Source: Actinomycetota bacterium | GTDB taxonomy: Bacteria; Actinomycetota; Actinomycetes; Mycobacteriales; HKI-0501 | Length of the DNA stretch: 57,832 bases | Assembly: GCA_030840805.1 (NCBI GenBank) | Contig: JAVEDU010000102.1 | Span: 1 to 57,832 of the forward strand | Reading direction: 5' to 3' | Part shown: in pieces, positions 24,102-32,723 of the stretch | How the letters are laid out: each line of letters starts with the position of its first letter | Numbering within the stretch: position 1 is the stretch's first letter | Made by a program: the position numbers and the translations under genes | The notes under the pieces: model-generated | The model's database searches: none | What the model was told of the DNA's origin: nothing | The model's input: the letters and a program-made list of their open reading frames with translations, nothing else

Positions 24102-26035
24102 GTCAGCCTCCGAGCCTGCTGTCCCAGATCACCGGACCGGCCGATCTCCAGGCGCTCCCCGCCTCGGCGATGCCGGTCGTCGCGGCCGAGATCCGCGACT
24201 TCCTGGTGGAGAAGGTGTCCCGCACGGGCGGGCACCTCGGCCCGAACCTCGGCGCCGTCGAGCTCACGCTCGCGATCCACCGGGTGTTCTCGTCCCCGCG
24301 GGACCGGGTGCTGTTCGACACCGGTCACCAGGCGTACGTGCACAAGATCCTCACCGGCCGCCAGGCCGGCTTCGACGGGCTCCGGCGCCGCGGCGGCCTC
24401 TCCGGCTACCCGAGCCGCGAGGAGAGCGAGCACGACGGCATCGAGAACTCGCACGCCTCCACCGCGCTGTCCTACGCGGACGGGCTCGCGAAGGCGTTCG
24501 CGCTGCGCAAGGAGAAGCGGCACGTGGTCGCGGTCGTCGGCGACGGCGCGCTGACCGGTGGCATGTGCTGGGAGGCGATCAACAACATCGCCGCCGGCAA
24601 GGACCGCGCCGTCGTGATCGTCGTGAACGACAACGGCCGCTCGTACGCGCCCACCATCGGCGGGCTCGCCGACCACCTCGCCACCCTGCGGCTCAACCCT
24701 GGGTACGAGCGGGCGCTCGACGTCGTCAAGGACGTGCTCGGCCGGGCCCCGATCGTCGGCGAGCCGCTGTACGAGGCGCTGCACGGCATCAAGAAGGGCC
24801 TCAAGGACATCGTCCAGCCGCAGGGCATGTTCGAGGATCTGGGGCTGAAGTACGTCGGGCCCGTGGACGGCCACGACACCGCCGCCATGGAGTCCGCGCT
24901 GCGCCGGGCTCGGGCGTTCGGCGGTCCGGTGCTCGTGCACGCGGTGACCCGCAAGGGCTTCGGGTACGCGCCGGCCGAGGACGACGAGGCCGACTGCCTG
25001 CACGGCCCGGGGGCGTTCGACCCGGTGACCGGTACGCCGCTCGCGGCGCCGTCGGTGAAGTGGACCTCCGTCTTCGCGGACGAGCTGGTGCGCCTCGCCG
25101 AGACCCGGGCGGACGTCGTCGGCATCACCGCCGCGATGGCCGAGCCGACCGGCATCTCCCGGCTCCAGCGCCGGTTCCCCGACCGCGTGTTCGACGTCGG
25201 CATCGCCGAGCAGCACGCCGTCACGTCGGCCGCCGGGCTCGCGCTCGGGGGCATGCACCCGGTCGTCGCGGTGTACGCCACGTTCCTCAACCGGGCGTTC
25301 GACCAGACCCTGCTGGACGTCGCGCTGCACAGCCTGCCGGTGACGTTCGTGCTGGACCGGGCCGGGATCACCGGGCCGGACGGGCCGAGCCACTACGGCA
25401 TCTGGGACCTGTCGATCCTCAACGTGGTGCCCGGCATGCGGGTGGCGGCGCCCCGGGACGCCGCGACGCTGCGCGAGGAGCTCGGGGAGGCCCTCGCGGT
25501 GTCCGACGGACCCACCGCGATCCGGTTCCCGACCGGATCGGTGCCCGCGGACATCCCGGCGCTCGAGCGGCTCGACGGGGTCGACGTGCTGCACCGGCCC
25601 GACCGGCGGGACGTGCTGTTCGTCGCGGTGGGCTCGTTCGTGCCGACGGCGCTGGAGGTCGCCCGCCGCGCCGCCGAGCAGGGCATCGGCGTGACCGTCG
25701 TGGACCCGCGCTGGGTGAAGCCGGTGCCGTCCGCGGTGGTGGACCTCGCCCGCGAGCACCGGCTGGTGGTCACCCTGGAGGACGGCGTGCGCTCCGGCGG
25801 GGTGGGAGCGGCCGTGACGCGGCGGCTGGCCGACAGCGACGTGGCCACCCCCAGCCGGGAGCTGGGGGTGCCGGAGGGGTTCCATCCGCACGGCACGCGG
25901 GCGGAGATCCTCGCCGACCTGGGGCTCACCGCGCAGGACGTCGCGCGGCGGCTGATCGAGTGGGTGTCCCGGCTGGACGACGGTCCGGCCGACGACGTGA
26001 CGGTCACCGAGGAGCGGGACGTCGCGGACTCCTGA
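24098..26035 (+). CDS. dxs: 1-deoxy-D-xylulose-5-phosphate synthase
   Basis: Condenses pyruvate and glyceraldehyde 3-phosphate, using thiamine diphosphate, in the first step of the MEP isoprenoid pathway. The 645-residue protein begins near [17 protein letters not shown] as homologues do. It shows [10 protein letters not shown], the ThDP/Mg site [13 protein letters not shown] with [11 protein letters not shown], the second-domain [17 protein letters not shown], and [21 protein letters not shown] 24098 is preferred because it matches family length and overlaps a leader stop; GTG 24053, with GGGGGA upstream, would add 15 residues. Convergent with a hypothetical gene, with a hairpin between. Confidence 0.96.
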   Translation: MSQPPSLLSQITGPADLQALPASAMPVVAAEIRDFLVEKVSRTGGHLGPNLGAVELTLAIHRVFSSPRDRVLFDTGHQAYVHKILTGRQAGFDGLRRRGGLSGYPSREESEHDGIENSHASTALSYADGLAKAFALRKEKRHVVAVVGDGALTGGMCWEAINNIAAGKDRAVVIVVNDNGRSYAPTIGGLADHLATLRLNPGYERALDVVKDVLGRAPIVGEPLYEALHGIKKGLKDIVQPQGMFEDLGLKYVGPVDGHDTAAMESALRRARAFGGPVLVHAVTRKGFGYAPAEDDEADCLHGPGAFDPVTGTPLAAPSVKWTSVFADELVRLAETRADVVGITAAMAEPTGISRLQRRFPDRVFDVGIAEQHAVTSAAGLALGGMHPVVAVYATFLNRAFDQTLLDVALHSLPVTFVLDRAGITGPDGPSHYGIWDLSILNVVPGMRVAAPRDAATLREELGEALAVSDGPTAIRFPTGSVPADIPALERLDGVDVLHRPDRRDVLFVAVGSFVPTALEVARRAAEQGIGVTVVDPRWVKPVPSAVVDLAREHRLVVTLEDGVRSGGVGAAVTRRLADSDVATPSRELGVPEGFHPHGTRAEILADLGLTAQDVARRLIEWVSRLDDGPADDVTVTEERDVADS

Positions 26036-26057
26036 GCGACGCGGCCCGCTCCCCGCC

Positions 26058-26112
26058 GATCATGGGGCTTTTGCCAGACCCGCCGGCGTGCCGTGGCAAC
26101 GGCCCCATGATC
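26058..26112. repeat. GATCATGG-type intergenic hairpin, family A copy 1
   Basis: Arms 26058-26076 and 26094-26112 pair at 17 of 19 positions (GATCATGGGGC then a TTGCCA end), with a 17-base loop that itself contains CGCCGGCG. It lies between the convergent ends of dxs and the next gene and may terminate both. Confidence 0.8.
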
Positions 26113-26147
26113 GTTTCGGTGCGGGCGGCGGTGCGCGCGGAGCCGGC

Positions 26148-27038
26148 CTAGCGGTACGGCCTGCGCAGCAGCGACGGCATCGCGTACTCGGGGTCGCGGA
26201 GCGCGATCTCCGCGGGCCGGCCGCCGTCCGGGGCCATCCCCACCTCGTCCGCGGTGACGAGCAGCGGGCGGTCGAAACCCCGCTGGTCGTCGCTGGTCGC
26301 GCCCACGGCCGCCACCGCGAACGCGGGGTCCACCCGGCGCAGCTCGGTCCAGCCGCGGGTCCGCATCGGCACCACGCAGACGCACATCCCGTCCCGGGCC
26401 CCGGCGAGCGCGCTCCGCAGCGCCGGGGACGCCAGCAGCGTCACCACGTCGCTGTCGCCGACCGGCCGCAGGGGCTGGCTGGGGTTCCGCCGCCACCGGG
26501 ACGCGGCGATGGCGCCCATCGCGTCGAGGTACCCGGTCGCCGCGCTCCAGTAGCCGGTGTCGTCGAGCGAGGCGGCCCCGAGCAGGTCGGGTGCCACCGG
26601 CAGCACGGCGTCGGGGCGGGACGGGTCGAGGCCGCGAAGGCCGAACCCCAGCTCCAGGGCGTCGCCGAGCACGCGTTCGACCACCCAGCGCGGGCCGGGG
26701 TGAGCGGGGTGGCCGACGGGGTAGGCCAGCGGGCGGATCCGGTCGCGCAGCCCCGCCTCGGCCGGCTCCACCCGGCCGGTCGACCCCTCGGCGAGGGGCA
26801 CCAGGTCCGCGAGGGTGCGCCGGGCGAGCAGCCAGGTCGCGAGCCGGAGCCGGGCCGTCGTGGTCTCCGGGCGGGCGCCGTCGAGCGCGCGTTCGCACTC
26901 GGCCCAGTCGATCCAGACGTCCGGGACGCCGTCGAGCACGATGCCGTCGTCGCCGGGGGAGAGGTCGAGGTCGTGGAGCACCGACACGGCGAGGGCGTCG
27001 CGCCGCAGGTCGGAGACGGTGCGCACGACGTGGATCAC
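26148..27038 (-). CDS. Conserved hypothetical protein next to dxs
   Basis: A soluble protein of about 296 residues that I do not recognise. It starts VIHVVRTVSDLRRDALAVSV, has ARLRLATWLLARRTLADLVP near residue 88, and ends with QRGFDRPLLVTADEVGMAPD and SLLRRPYR. No signal peptide, membrane helix or catalytic motif is evident. GTG 27038 is fixed by TACGGT (27050-27045) exactly six bases upstream, a leaderless arrangement; the longer frame to 27200 runs into the divergent promoter of the two-component system. Confidence 0.82.
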   Translation of the reverse strand: MIHVVRTVSDLRRDALAVSVLHDLDLSPGDDGIVLDGVPDVWIDWAECERALDGARPETTTARLRLATWLLARRTLADLVPLAEGSTGRVEPAEAGLRDRIRPLAYPVGHPAHPGPRWVVERVLGDALELGFGLRGLDPSRPDAVLPVAPDLLGAASLDDTGYWSAATGYLDAMGAIAASRWRRNPSQPLRPVGDSDVVTLLASPALRSALAGARDGMCVCVVPMRTRGWTELRRVDPAFAVAAVGATSDDQRGFDRPLLVTADEVGMAPDGGRPAEIALRDPEYAMPSLLRRPYR

Positions 27039-27113
27039 ACAGTCACCGTACGGTCCGTGCGGACGACGCCGCGATACGCGTTCGGGTGAATGACGAGAAG
27101 TCCCCGAGATGTG

Positions 27114-27218
27114 ACTCACAGTGAGTATTGGGCGGACGTGCACGGGGGCTTCACACTGGGGGACCGTACGCCGGGTACGGCGGCGGGACCGCTGGGTCAC
27201 AGTGGCCGCTGGTCACAG
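27114..27218. promoter_or_regulatory. Candidate control sites upstream of the two-component operon
   Basis: Within the 198-base divergent gap are ACTCAC-A-GTGAGT (27114-27126, palindrome around one base), CCGTAC-N5-GTACGG (27164-27180), and a direct repeat GGTCACAG at 27195 and 27211, 16 bases start to start, shortly before GTG 27237. OmpR-type regulators bind direct repeats, so the last pair is a possible autoregulatory site. No protein-coding content was found in the gap. Confidence 0.45.
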
Positions 27219-27236
27219 AGGCAGGGGGCGTACACG

Positions 27237-27899
27237 GTGCGGGTGCTGGTGGTGGAGGACGAGCGCGACCTGGCGGATGCCGTCGTGCGGGGGCTCCGGC
27301 GGGAGGGGATGGCCGTCGACGTGTCCTACCACGGCGCCGAGGGGCACGAGATGGCGACGGTCACGCGGTACGACGTCGTGGTGCTCGACCGTGACCTCCC
27401 CGGGGTCCACGGGGACACGATCTGCGCCGACCTGGTGTCCTCGGGCGCGCTGACCCGGGTCCTCATGCTCACCGCCAGTGGCACGGTCGCCGACCGCGTC
27501 GAGGGCCTCGGGATCGGCGCGGACGACTACCTCCCCAAGCCGTTCGCGTTCGACGAGTTGGTGGCCCGGGTACGTGCCCTCGGGCGGCGGGCCACGCCGG
27601 TCGCGCCGCCGGTGCTCGCCGTCGGCGACGTGGAGCTGGATCCGGCCCGCCGGAGCGTGACGCGGGCCGGCCGCGCGGTCGACCTCACCCGGAAGGAGTT
27701 CGGGGTGCTGGAGGTACTGCTCGCGGCGCGCGGCGGGGTGGTGTCCAGCGAGGAGCTGCTGGAACGGGTCTGGGACGCGAACGCCGACCCGTTCACGACG
27801 ACGGTGCGGGTGACGATGATGACGCTGCGCAAGAAGCTCGGTGATCCCGCGCTGATCGAGACCGTGGTCGGCTCCGGCTACCGGGTCGGCCTCCGGTGA
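27237..27899 (+). CDS. OmpR/PhoB-type response regulator
   Basis: A 220-residue DNA-binding regulator paired with the histidine kinase that follows. The receiver shows the acidic pair in VLVVEDERD, the phosphoacceptor in YDVVVLDRDLPG, Thr in LMLTASG and Lys in YLPKPFAFDEL. The C-terminal winged helix runs from VLAVGDVELDPARRSV to ETVVGSGYRVGLR. GTG 27237 begins the receiver strand directly; the longer frame to 27090 covers the promoter. The GTGA overlap with the kinase couples their synthesis. Target genes unknown. Confidence 0.95.
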   Translation: MRVLVVEDERDLADAVVRGLRREGMAVDVSYHGAEGHEMATVTRYDVVVLDRDLPGVHGDTICADLVSSGALTRVLMLTASGTVADRVEGLGIGADDYLPKPFAFDELVARVRALGRRATPVAPPVLAVGDVELDPARRSVTRAGRAVDLTRKEFGVLEVLLAARGGVVSSEELLERVWDANADPFTTTVRVTMMTLRKKLGDPALIETVVGSGYRVGLR

Positions 27900-29134
27900 C
27901 CACGTACCCCTCCCGTGGCGTCCCCGGCACGCTGCGGGGCCTGCGGGCCCCGCGCCCGACCCTGCGCCTGCGGCTCACCCTGCTCAACGGGCTGCTGCTG
28001 TTCGGGGCGGGCGTCCTGCTGCTGCTGATCATGTCCTGGCTCATCGTCGTGCCGTCCTTCGCGGTGCGGGACCATGCCATGCCCGGCACGAAGATCACGC
28101 TCCAGGACGAGAACGGCCGTCGCCAGACCGTCGACTTCGCCGAGTGGCAGGCGGCGCGCGCCCAGGACATGCAGAGCGAGCTGCTGGCCAAGGGCGTTCT
28201 CGCCCTCCTCGTGATCGGCTCCGCGGGCCTGGTCGGCGCATACCTCGTCAGCGGCCGGGCGCTGCGGCCGCTGCACCAGGTCACCGCGACGGCGCGCCGG
28301 CACTCCACCGACACCCTGGACCAGCGGATCGACCACCTCGGGCCGGACGACGAGGTCAAGGAGCTCGCCGACACGTTCGACGCGATGCTGGACCGGCTCT
28401 CGGCGGCGTTCGGGTCGCAGCAGCGGTTCGTCGCCAACGCGAGCCACGAGCTGCGGACCCCGCTGAGCGTCATGCGGACCGAGATCGAGGTGACGCTCGC
28501 CGACCCGGACGCGTCGGTGACGGAGCTCCGCCGGATGGGGACGGTGGTCCGGGCGGCGTCCGACCGGGCCAACGACCTCATCGAGGCGCTGCTGCTGCTC
28601 GCCCGGACCGAGGCCCAGGCCGGGCGGCTCGACCGGCGGACCCCCGTCGACCTCGCCGCCGGTGTCCGCGCGACCCTCGTCGCGGTCCGCACCCAGGTGG
28701 AGAACCTCCAGCTCGGTGTGCGGACGGACTTCCGGCCGGCGCTCGTCGTCGGCGACCCGAACCTGCTCGAACGCCTCGCCGGAAACCTCGTGGAGAACGC
28801 CGTCCGCTACAACGTCCGCGGCGGGCAGCTGAGCGTGCGGACCGGCACCGACGGCGCCCGGGTGTACCTCACCGTGGCGAACACCGGGCCCGAGGTGCCG
28901 GCCGCGGAGGTGCCGGGGCTGTTCGAGCCGTTCCGGCGCGGGGGACGGGAACGGACCGGCACCCGCGGGGCCGGGCTCGGCCTGTCGATCGTCGGCGCGG
29001 TGGCGCACGCGCACGGTGGGGCCGTGCGGGCGACCCCGCTGGCGGGCGGGGGACTCGAGGTCACGGTCGAACTGCCCGCCGCGGTCGAGACGGTGACCGG
29101 CGTGGTGAGCGGGCGGGCGTCGGTCCGGTCCTGA
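27896..29134 (+). CDS. Sensor histidine kinase, HAMP-containing
   Basis: A 412-residue membrane kinase. The first helix is LLNGLLLFGAGVLLLLIMSW (about residues 29-48), a short external loop of about 45 residues contains GTKITLQDENGRRQTVDF, the second helix is VLALLVIGSAGLVGAYLVSG, then HAMP (RALRPLHQVTATARRH), the H-box FVANASHELRTPLSVMR, N-box NLVENAVRYN and G-boxes RGAGLGLSIVGAVAHAHGG. The tiny sensor loop suggests sensing at or in the membrane. It ends 18 bases before a strong hairpin shared with convergent fadB. Confidence 0.94.
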   Translation: MTTYPSRGVPGTLRGLRAPRPTLRLRLTLLNGLLLFGAGVLLLLIMSWLIVVPSFAVRDHAMPGTKITLQDENGRRQTVDFAEWQAARAQDMQSELLAKGVLALLVIGSAGLVGAYLVSGRALRPLHQVTATARRHSTDTLDQRIDHLGPDDEVKELADTFDAMLDRLSAAFGSQQRFVANASHELRTPLSVMRTEIEVTLADPDASVTELRRMGTVVRAASDRANDLIEALLLLARTEAQAGRLDRRTPVDLAAGVRATLVAVRTQVENLQLGVRTDFRPALVVGDPNLLERLAGNLVENAVRYNVRGGQLSVRTGTDGARVYLTVANTGPEVPAAEVPGLFEPFRRGGRERTGTRGAGLGLSIVGAVAHAHGGAVRATPLAGGGLEVTVELPAAVETVTGVVSGRASVRS

Positions 29135-29152
29135 GGAGGGCCCCCTGCCCTC

Positions 29153-29206
29153 GTGATCACCACCGGTTTTTCGTCGCCATGGTGACGAAAAACCGGTGGT
29201 GATCAC
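29153..29206. repeat. Perfect 23-bp-stem hairpin, family B copy 2
   Basis: Arms 29153-29175 and 29184-29206 are exact reverse complements (outer end GTGATCACCACCGG, then five Ts) around the loop GCCATGGT, itself mostly palindromic. It lies between the convergent ends of the histidine kinase and fadB. The outer 17 bases match the element at 317-369. Probably a bidirectional terminator, and a member of a repeat family. Confidence 0.88.
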
Positions 29207-29230
29207 CAGAAGAGACGCGGCGTACGGGTG

Positions 29231-31324
29231 CTAGGCGGGCAGGCTCGCCACGCCCGCCGGCAGGAACCGCCTGCCGGTGACCCGCTCGGACACGCCGGTC
29301 CGGTCCAGGTACGGCGTGATCCCGCCGAGGTGGAACGGCCAGCCGGCGCCGAGGAGCATGCACAGGTCGATGTCCTGCGCCTCGGCCACCACGCCCTCGT
29401 CCAGCATGAGCCGGACCTCCTGCGCGATGGCCTCCAGCGCCCGGTCCCGGACCTGCTCCCCGGTGAGCGGCGTGTCGCCCTGCTGGAACAGGGCCGCGAC
29501 CTCCGGGTCGACCTGCTGGGTACCGCTGTCCCAGGTGAAGATCGCGGTCTTGCGGGCGGCGACCAGGCGGGCGAGGTTCTCCGACACGGAGAACCGGTCC
29601 GGGAACGCCTCGTGCAGCGTCTCCGACACGTGGTGCGCGACCGCGGGCCCGACGAGCTGCAGCAGCACGAACGGGCTCATCGGCAGACCCAGCGGCTCGA
29701 CCGACCGGTCGGCGACCTCGAAGTCGGTGCCCTCGTCCACGGCGGAGGTGACGGCGCCCATGAACCGGGTCAGGATCCGGTTCACCACGAACGCCGGCCG
29801 GTCCTTGACCAGCACACAGGACTTCTTCAGCTTCTTGCCGACCGCGAACGCGGTGGCGAGTGTGGCGTCGTCCGTGCGGTCGGCACGGACGATCTCCAGC
29901 AGCGGCAGGACCGCGACCGGGTTGAAGAAGTGGAACCCGACGACCCGCTCCGGGTGCGCGAGCCGCGACGCCATGTCGGTGATCGACAGCGACGAGGTGT
30001 TCGTGGCGAGCACGCAGGTCTCGGACACGACGGCCTCGACCTCGGCCAGCACCTGCTGCTTGACCTTCAGGTCCTCGAACACGGCCTCGATGACGAAGTC
30101 GGCGTCGGCGAACGCGTCCTTGGTCGGCGAGCCGGTGATCAGGGCCTTGAGCCGGTTGGCCCGGTCGGGGGAGAGGCGGCGTCGGCCGGCCAGCTTGTCG
30201 ATCTCGGCGTGGGCATACGCGATGCCCTTGTCGAGCCGGCCCTGGTCGAGGTCGGTCAGGACCACCGGGACCTCGAGCCGCTGAGCGAACAGCAGCGCGA
30301 GCTGGCCGGCCATCAGGCCGGCGCCGACGACGCCCACCTTGGTGACCGGCCGGGCGAGCGACTTGTCCGGCACGCCGACCGGCCGCTTCGCCCGCTTCTG
30401 CACCAGATCGAACGAGTACAGCCCCGCGCGCAGCTCGTCGCTCATGACGAGGTCCGCGAGGGCCTCGTCCTCGGCGGCGGTGCCCGTCGTCAGGTCCGCG
30501 TCCCGGGCCAGCGCGATGAGCTCCAGCGCCCGGTACGGCGCGGGCGCCGCGCCGTGCAGCTTGGCGTCCAGGAAGGCACGACCGCGGTCGATCGCGTCGT
30601 CCCACGCCTGGCCGCGGTCGATCTCCGGCCGGTTCACCGCGATGTCGCCGCGGAGCACGCCCGCGGCCCACTCCAGCGACCGCTCCAGGAAGTCGGCCGG
30701 CTCGAACAGCGCGTCCGCGATGCCCAGCTCGTACGCCTGCTTCGCCTTGAGCATCTTGTTCTGGTTGAGCGCGTTCTCGAGGATGACCGTGATCGCCTTG
30801 TCGGCACCGATCAGGTTCGGCAGGAGCTGCGTACCGCCCCAGCCCGGGACCAGCCCGAGGAAGCACTCCGGGAACGCGATGGCCGCGGCACCCGCGGACA
30901 GCGTGCGGTACCGGGCGTGCAGGGCGACCTCGAGGCCACCGCCCATCACCGCGCCGTTGACGAACGCGAACGTCGGGACCGAGGCGTCGCTGAGCCGCCG
31001 GAACACCCGGTGCCCGGTCCGACCGAGCTCCAGCGCCTGGTCGCGGTTCTGGAGGACCGGTACGCCGGACAGGTCCGCGCCGACGGCGAAGATGAACGGC
31101 TTGCCGGTGACCGCGATGGCGCGCACGGCGGGCGTGCGCGCCTCGACGGCGTCGAGGGCCGCGTCGAGGCTGGCCAGCCCGCCGGGCCCGAACGTCGACG
31201 GGCGGGTGTGGTCGTGCCCGTTGTCGAGCGTGATCAGCGCGATCTCGCCGTCCAGGCCGGGCACCTCGACGTACTGGACGAGCGCCTTCGTGACGACCTC
31301 GTCGGCGAACTCAGGGGTGGTCAC
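29231..31324 (-). CDS. fadB: Fatty-acid oxidation multifunctional enzyme: enoyl-CoA hydratase/3-hydroxyacyl-CoA dehydrogenase
   Basis: Catalyses the hydration and NAD-dependent dehydrogenation steps of beta-oxidation. The 697-residue protein has an N-terminal crotonase domain with oxyanion region GADLSGVPV and catalytic Glu regions VMGGGLEVALHARYR and FPECFLGLVPGWGGTQLLP. The dehydrogenase half has VGVVGAGLMAGQLALLFAQ, GFHFFNPVAVLPLLEIV and VLVKDRPAFVVNRILTRFM. GTG 31324 overlaps the thiolase stop as GTGA; the upstream frame extension is the antisense-free shadow of fadA. It works with the thiolase made from the same mRNA. Confidence 0.95.
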   Translation of the reverse strand: MTTPEFADEVVTKALVQYVEVPGLDGEIALITLDNGHDHTRPSTFGPGGLASLDAALDAVEARTPAVRAIAVTGKPFIFAVGADLSGVPVLQNRDQALELGRTGHRVFRRLSDASVPTFAFVNGAVMGGGLEVALHARYRTLSAGAAAIAFPECFLGLVPGWGGTQLLPNLIGADKAITVILENALNQNKMLKAKQAYELGIADALFEPADFLERSLEWAAGVLRGDIAVNRPEIDRGQAWDDAIDRGRAFLDAKLHGAAPAPYRALELIALARDADLTTGTAAEDEALADLVMSDELRAGLYSFDLVQKRAKRPVGVPDKSLARPVTKVGVVGAGLMAGQLALLFAQRLEVPVVLTDLDQGRLDKGIAYAHAEIDKLAGRRRLSPDRANRLKALITGSPTKDAFADADFVIEAVFEDLKVKQQVLAEVEAVVSETCVLATNTSSLSITDMASRLAHPERVVGFHFFNPVAVLPLLEIVRADRTDDATLATAFAVGKKLKKSCVLVKDRPAFVVNRILTRFMGAVTSAVDEGTDFEVADRSVEPLGLPMSPFVLLQLVGPAVAHHVSETLHEAFPDRFSVSENLARLVAARKTAIFTWDSGTQQVDPEVAALFQQGDTPLTGEQVRDRALEAIAQEVRLMLDEGVVAEAQDIDLCMLLGAGWPFHLGGITPYLDRTGVSERVTGRRFLPAGVASLPA

Positions 31325-32529
31325 TTGGCGTCGCTCCCGGTGTAGTGGGGGTTCTCCCAGATCACGGTGCCGCCCTGCCCGATGCCGATGCACATCGAGG
31401 TGATGCCGTACCGGACCTCGGGGCGCTCGGCGAAGTGGTGCGCGAGCTGGGTCATCAGGCGCACGCCGGACGAGGCGAGCGGGTGGCCGATCGCGATGGC
31501 GCCGCCCCACGGGTTCACCCGCGGGTCGTCGTCGTCGATGCCGTAGTGGTCCAGCAGCGCGAGCACCTGGACGGCGAAGGCCTCGTTCAGCTCGAACAGG
31601 CCGATGTCGTCGATGGTGAGGCCCGCGCGCTTCAGCGCCTTCTCGGTGGCCGGGACGGGGCCGATGCCCATGACCTCGGGCTCGACGCCCGCGAAGGAGT
31701 AGCCGACCATCCGCATCGCGACGGGCAGGCCCAGCTCGCGGGCGGTGTCCTCGGCGGCCATGATGCAGCCGGTGGCGCCGTCGTTGAGCCCGGCCGCGTT
31801 GCCGGCGGTGACCCGGCCCTGCGGGCGGAACGGGGTCTTCAGGCCGCGCAGGCCCTCGATGGTCGTCTCCGGGCGCGGCGGCTCGTCGGCGCTGGCCAGA
31901 CCCCAGCCCTTCTCGGCGCTGCGGGTGGCCATCGGCACCAGGTCCTGACCGATCTTGCCGTCGGCCAGCGCCTTCGCGTACTTCTGCTGGCTGCCGAGGG
32001 CGAAGAGGTCGCAGCGCTCCTTGGTGAGGTGCGGGTACCGGTCGTGGATGTTCTCCGCGGTCTGGCCCATGACCAGCGCGGACGGGTCCACGATCTTCTC
32101 GGAGATGATCCGCGGGTTCGGGTCGACGCCCTCGCCCATCGGGTGCCGGCCCATGTGCTCGACGCCGCCGGCGATGGCGACGTCGAGGGCGCCCATCGCG
32201 ATGCCGCCGGCGACCGAGGTCACCGCGGTCATCGCACCGGCGCACATGCGGTCGATCGAGTAGCCGGGAACGGACTTCGGCAGCCCGGCGAGCAGGCCCG
32301 CCACGCGGCCGAGGGTCAGGCCCTGGTCGCCGATCTGGGTGGTCGCGGCGAGCGCGACCTCGTCGATGCGCTCCGGCGGCAGCTCGGGGTGCCGGCGGAT
32401 CAGCTCGCGGATGACGCGGACGACGAGGTCGTCGGCGCGGGTACCGGCGTACATGCCCTTGGGGCCGGCCTTGCCGAACGGGGTGCGAACGCCGTCGACG
32501 AAGACGACGTCGCGGGTGGATGCGGCCAC
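31321..32529 (-). CDS. fadA: Acetyl-CoA C-acyltransferase (thiolase)
   Basis: Thiolytic cleavage of 3-ketoacyl-CoA, last step of beta-oxidation, 402 residues. Landmarks are the N-terminal [15 protein letters not shown], the acyl-carrying Cys in [52 protein letters not shown] with catalytic His candidates nearby, [17 protein letters not shown] and [14 protein letters not shown] with the second active Cys. GTG 32529 has GGAG about nine bases upstream and gives a normal N-terminus. Transcribed with fadB; a family A hairpin separates it from upstream sequence. Confidence 0.96.
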   Translation of the reverse strand: MAASTRDVVFVDGVRTPFGKAGPKGMYAGTRADDLVVRVIRELIRRHPELPPERIDEVALAATTQIGDQGLTLGRVAGLLAGLPKSVPGYSIDRMCAGAMTAVTSVAGGIAMGALDVAIAGGVEHMGRHPMGEGVDPNPRIISEKIVDPSALVMGQTAENIHDRYPHLTKERCDLFALGSQQKYAKALADGKIGQDLVPMATRSAEKGWGLASADEPPRPETTIEGLRGLKTPFRPQGRVTAGNAAGLNDGATGCIMAAEDTARELGLPVAMRMVGYSFAGVEPEVMGIGPVPATEKALKRAGLTIDDIGLFELNEAFAVQVLALLDHYGIDDDDPRVNPWGGAIAIGHPLASSGVRLMTQLAHHFAERPEVRYGITSMCIGIGQGGTVIWENPHYTGSDAK

Positions 32530-32648
32530 GGGAAAACTCCGTTCCACTGATGTCTGGTTACCGGAGAGTAACAACGTTCTGGGGTACCGCGAACCGGCCG
32601 GGCGTTGTGGTCTGCGACACATCCCGTGGCGGGCGCCATCCCGAAAAC

Positions 32649-32704
32649 GATCACGGGCCTTCGGCACGACACGCGGGGCGTGTCGTGCCGAAGACTCCGT
32701 GATC
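32649..32704. repeat. GATCACGG-type intergenic hairpin, family A copy 2
   Basis: Left arm 32649-32673 pairs with 32679-32704 apart from a small bulge; the inner 17 bases (CTTCGGCACGACACG core) are perfectly complementary around CGGGG. It lies downstream of the RNase D stop and upstream of fadA on the same strand, so it most likely terminates the RNase D transcript. Confidence 0.82.
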
Positions 32705-32723
32705 AACGCGGGACGGGCGCGGG

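Noticed and set aside
26058-26112. Hairpins considered as insertion-sequence ends
   Set aside because: No transposase, no target duplication and arms only 53-67 bp overall; they behave as stand-alone gene-end hairpins.
29228-31345. A 705-codon plus-strand open frame opposite fadB
   Set aside because: It is the antisense shadow of a well-supported enzyme; its composition is the Arg/Gly/Val-rich pattern typical of such shadows and it has no motif.
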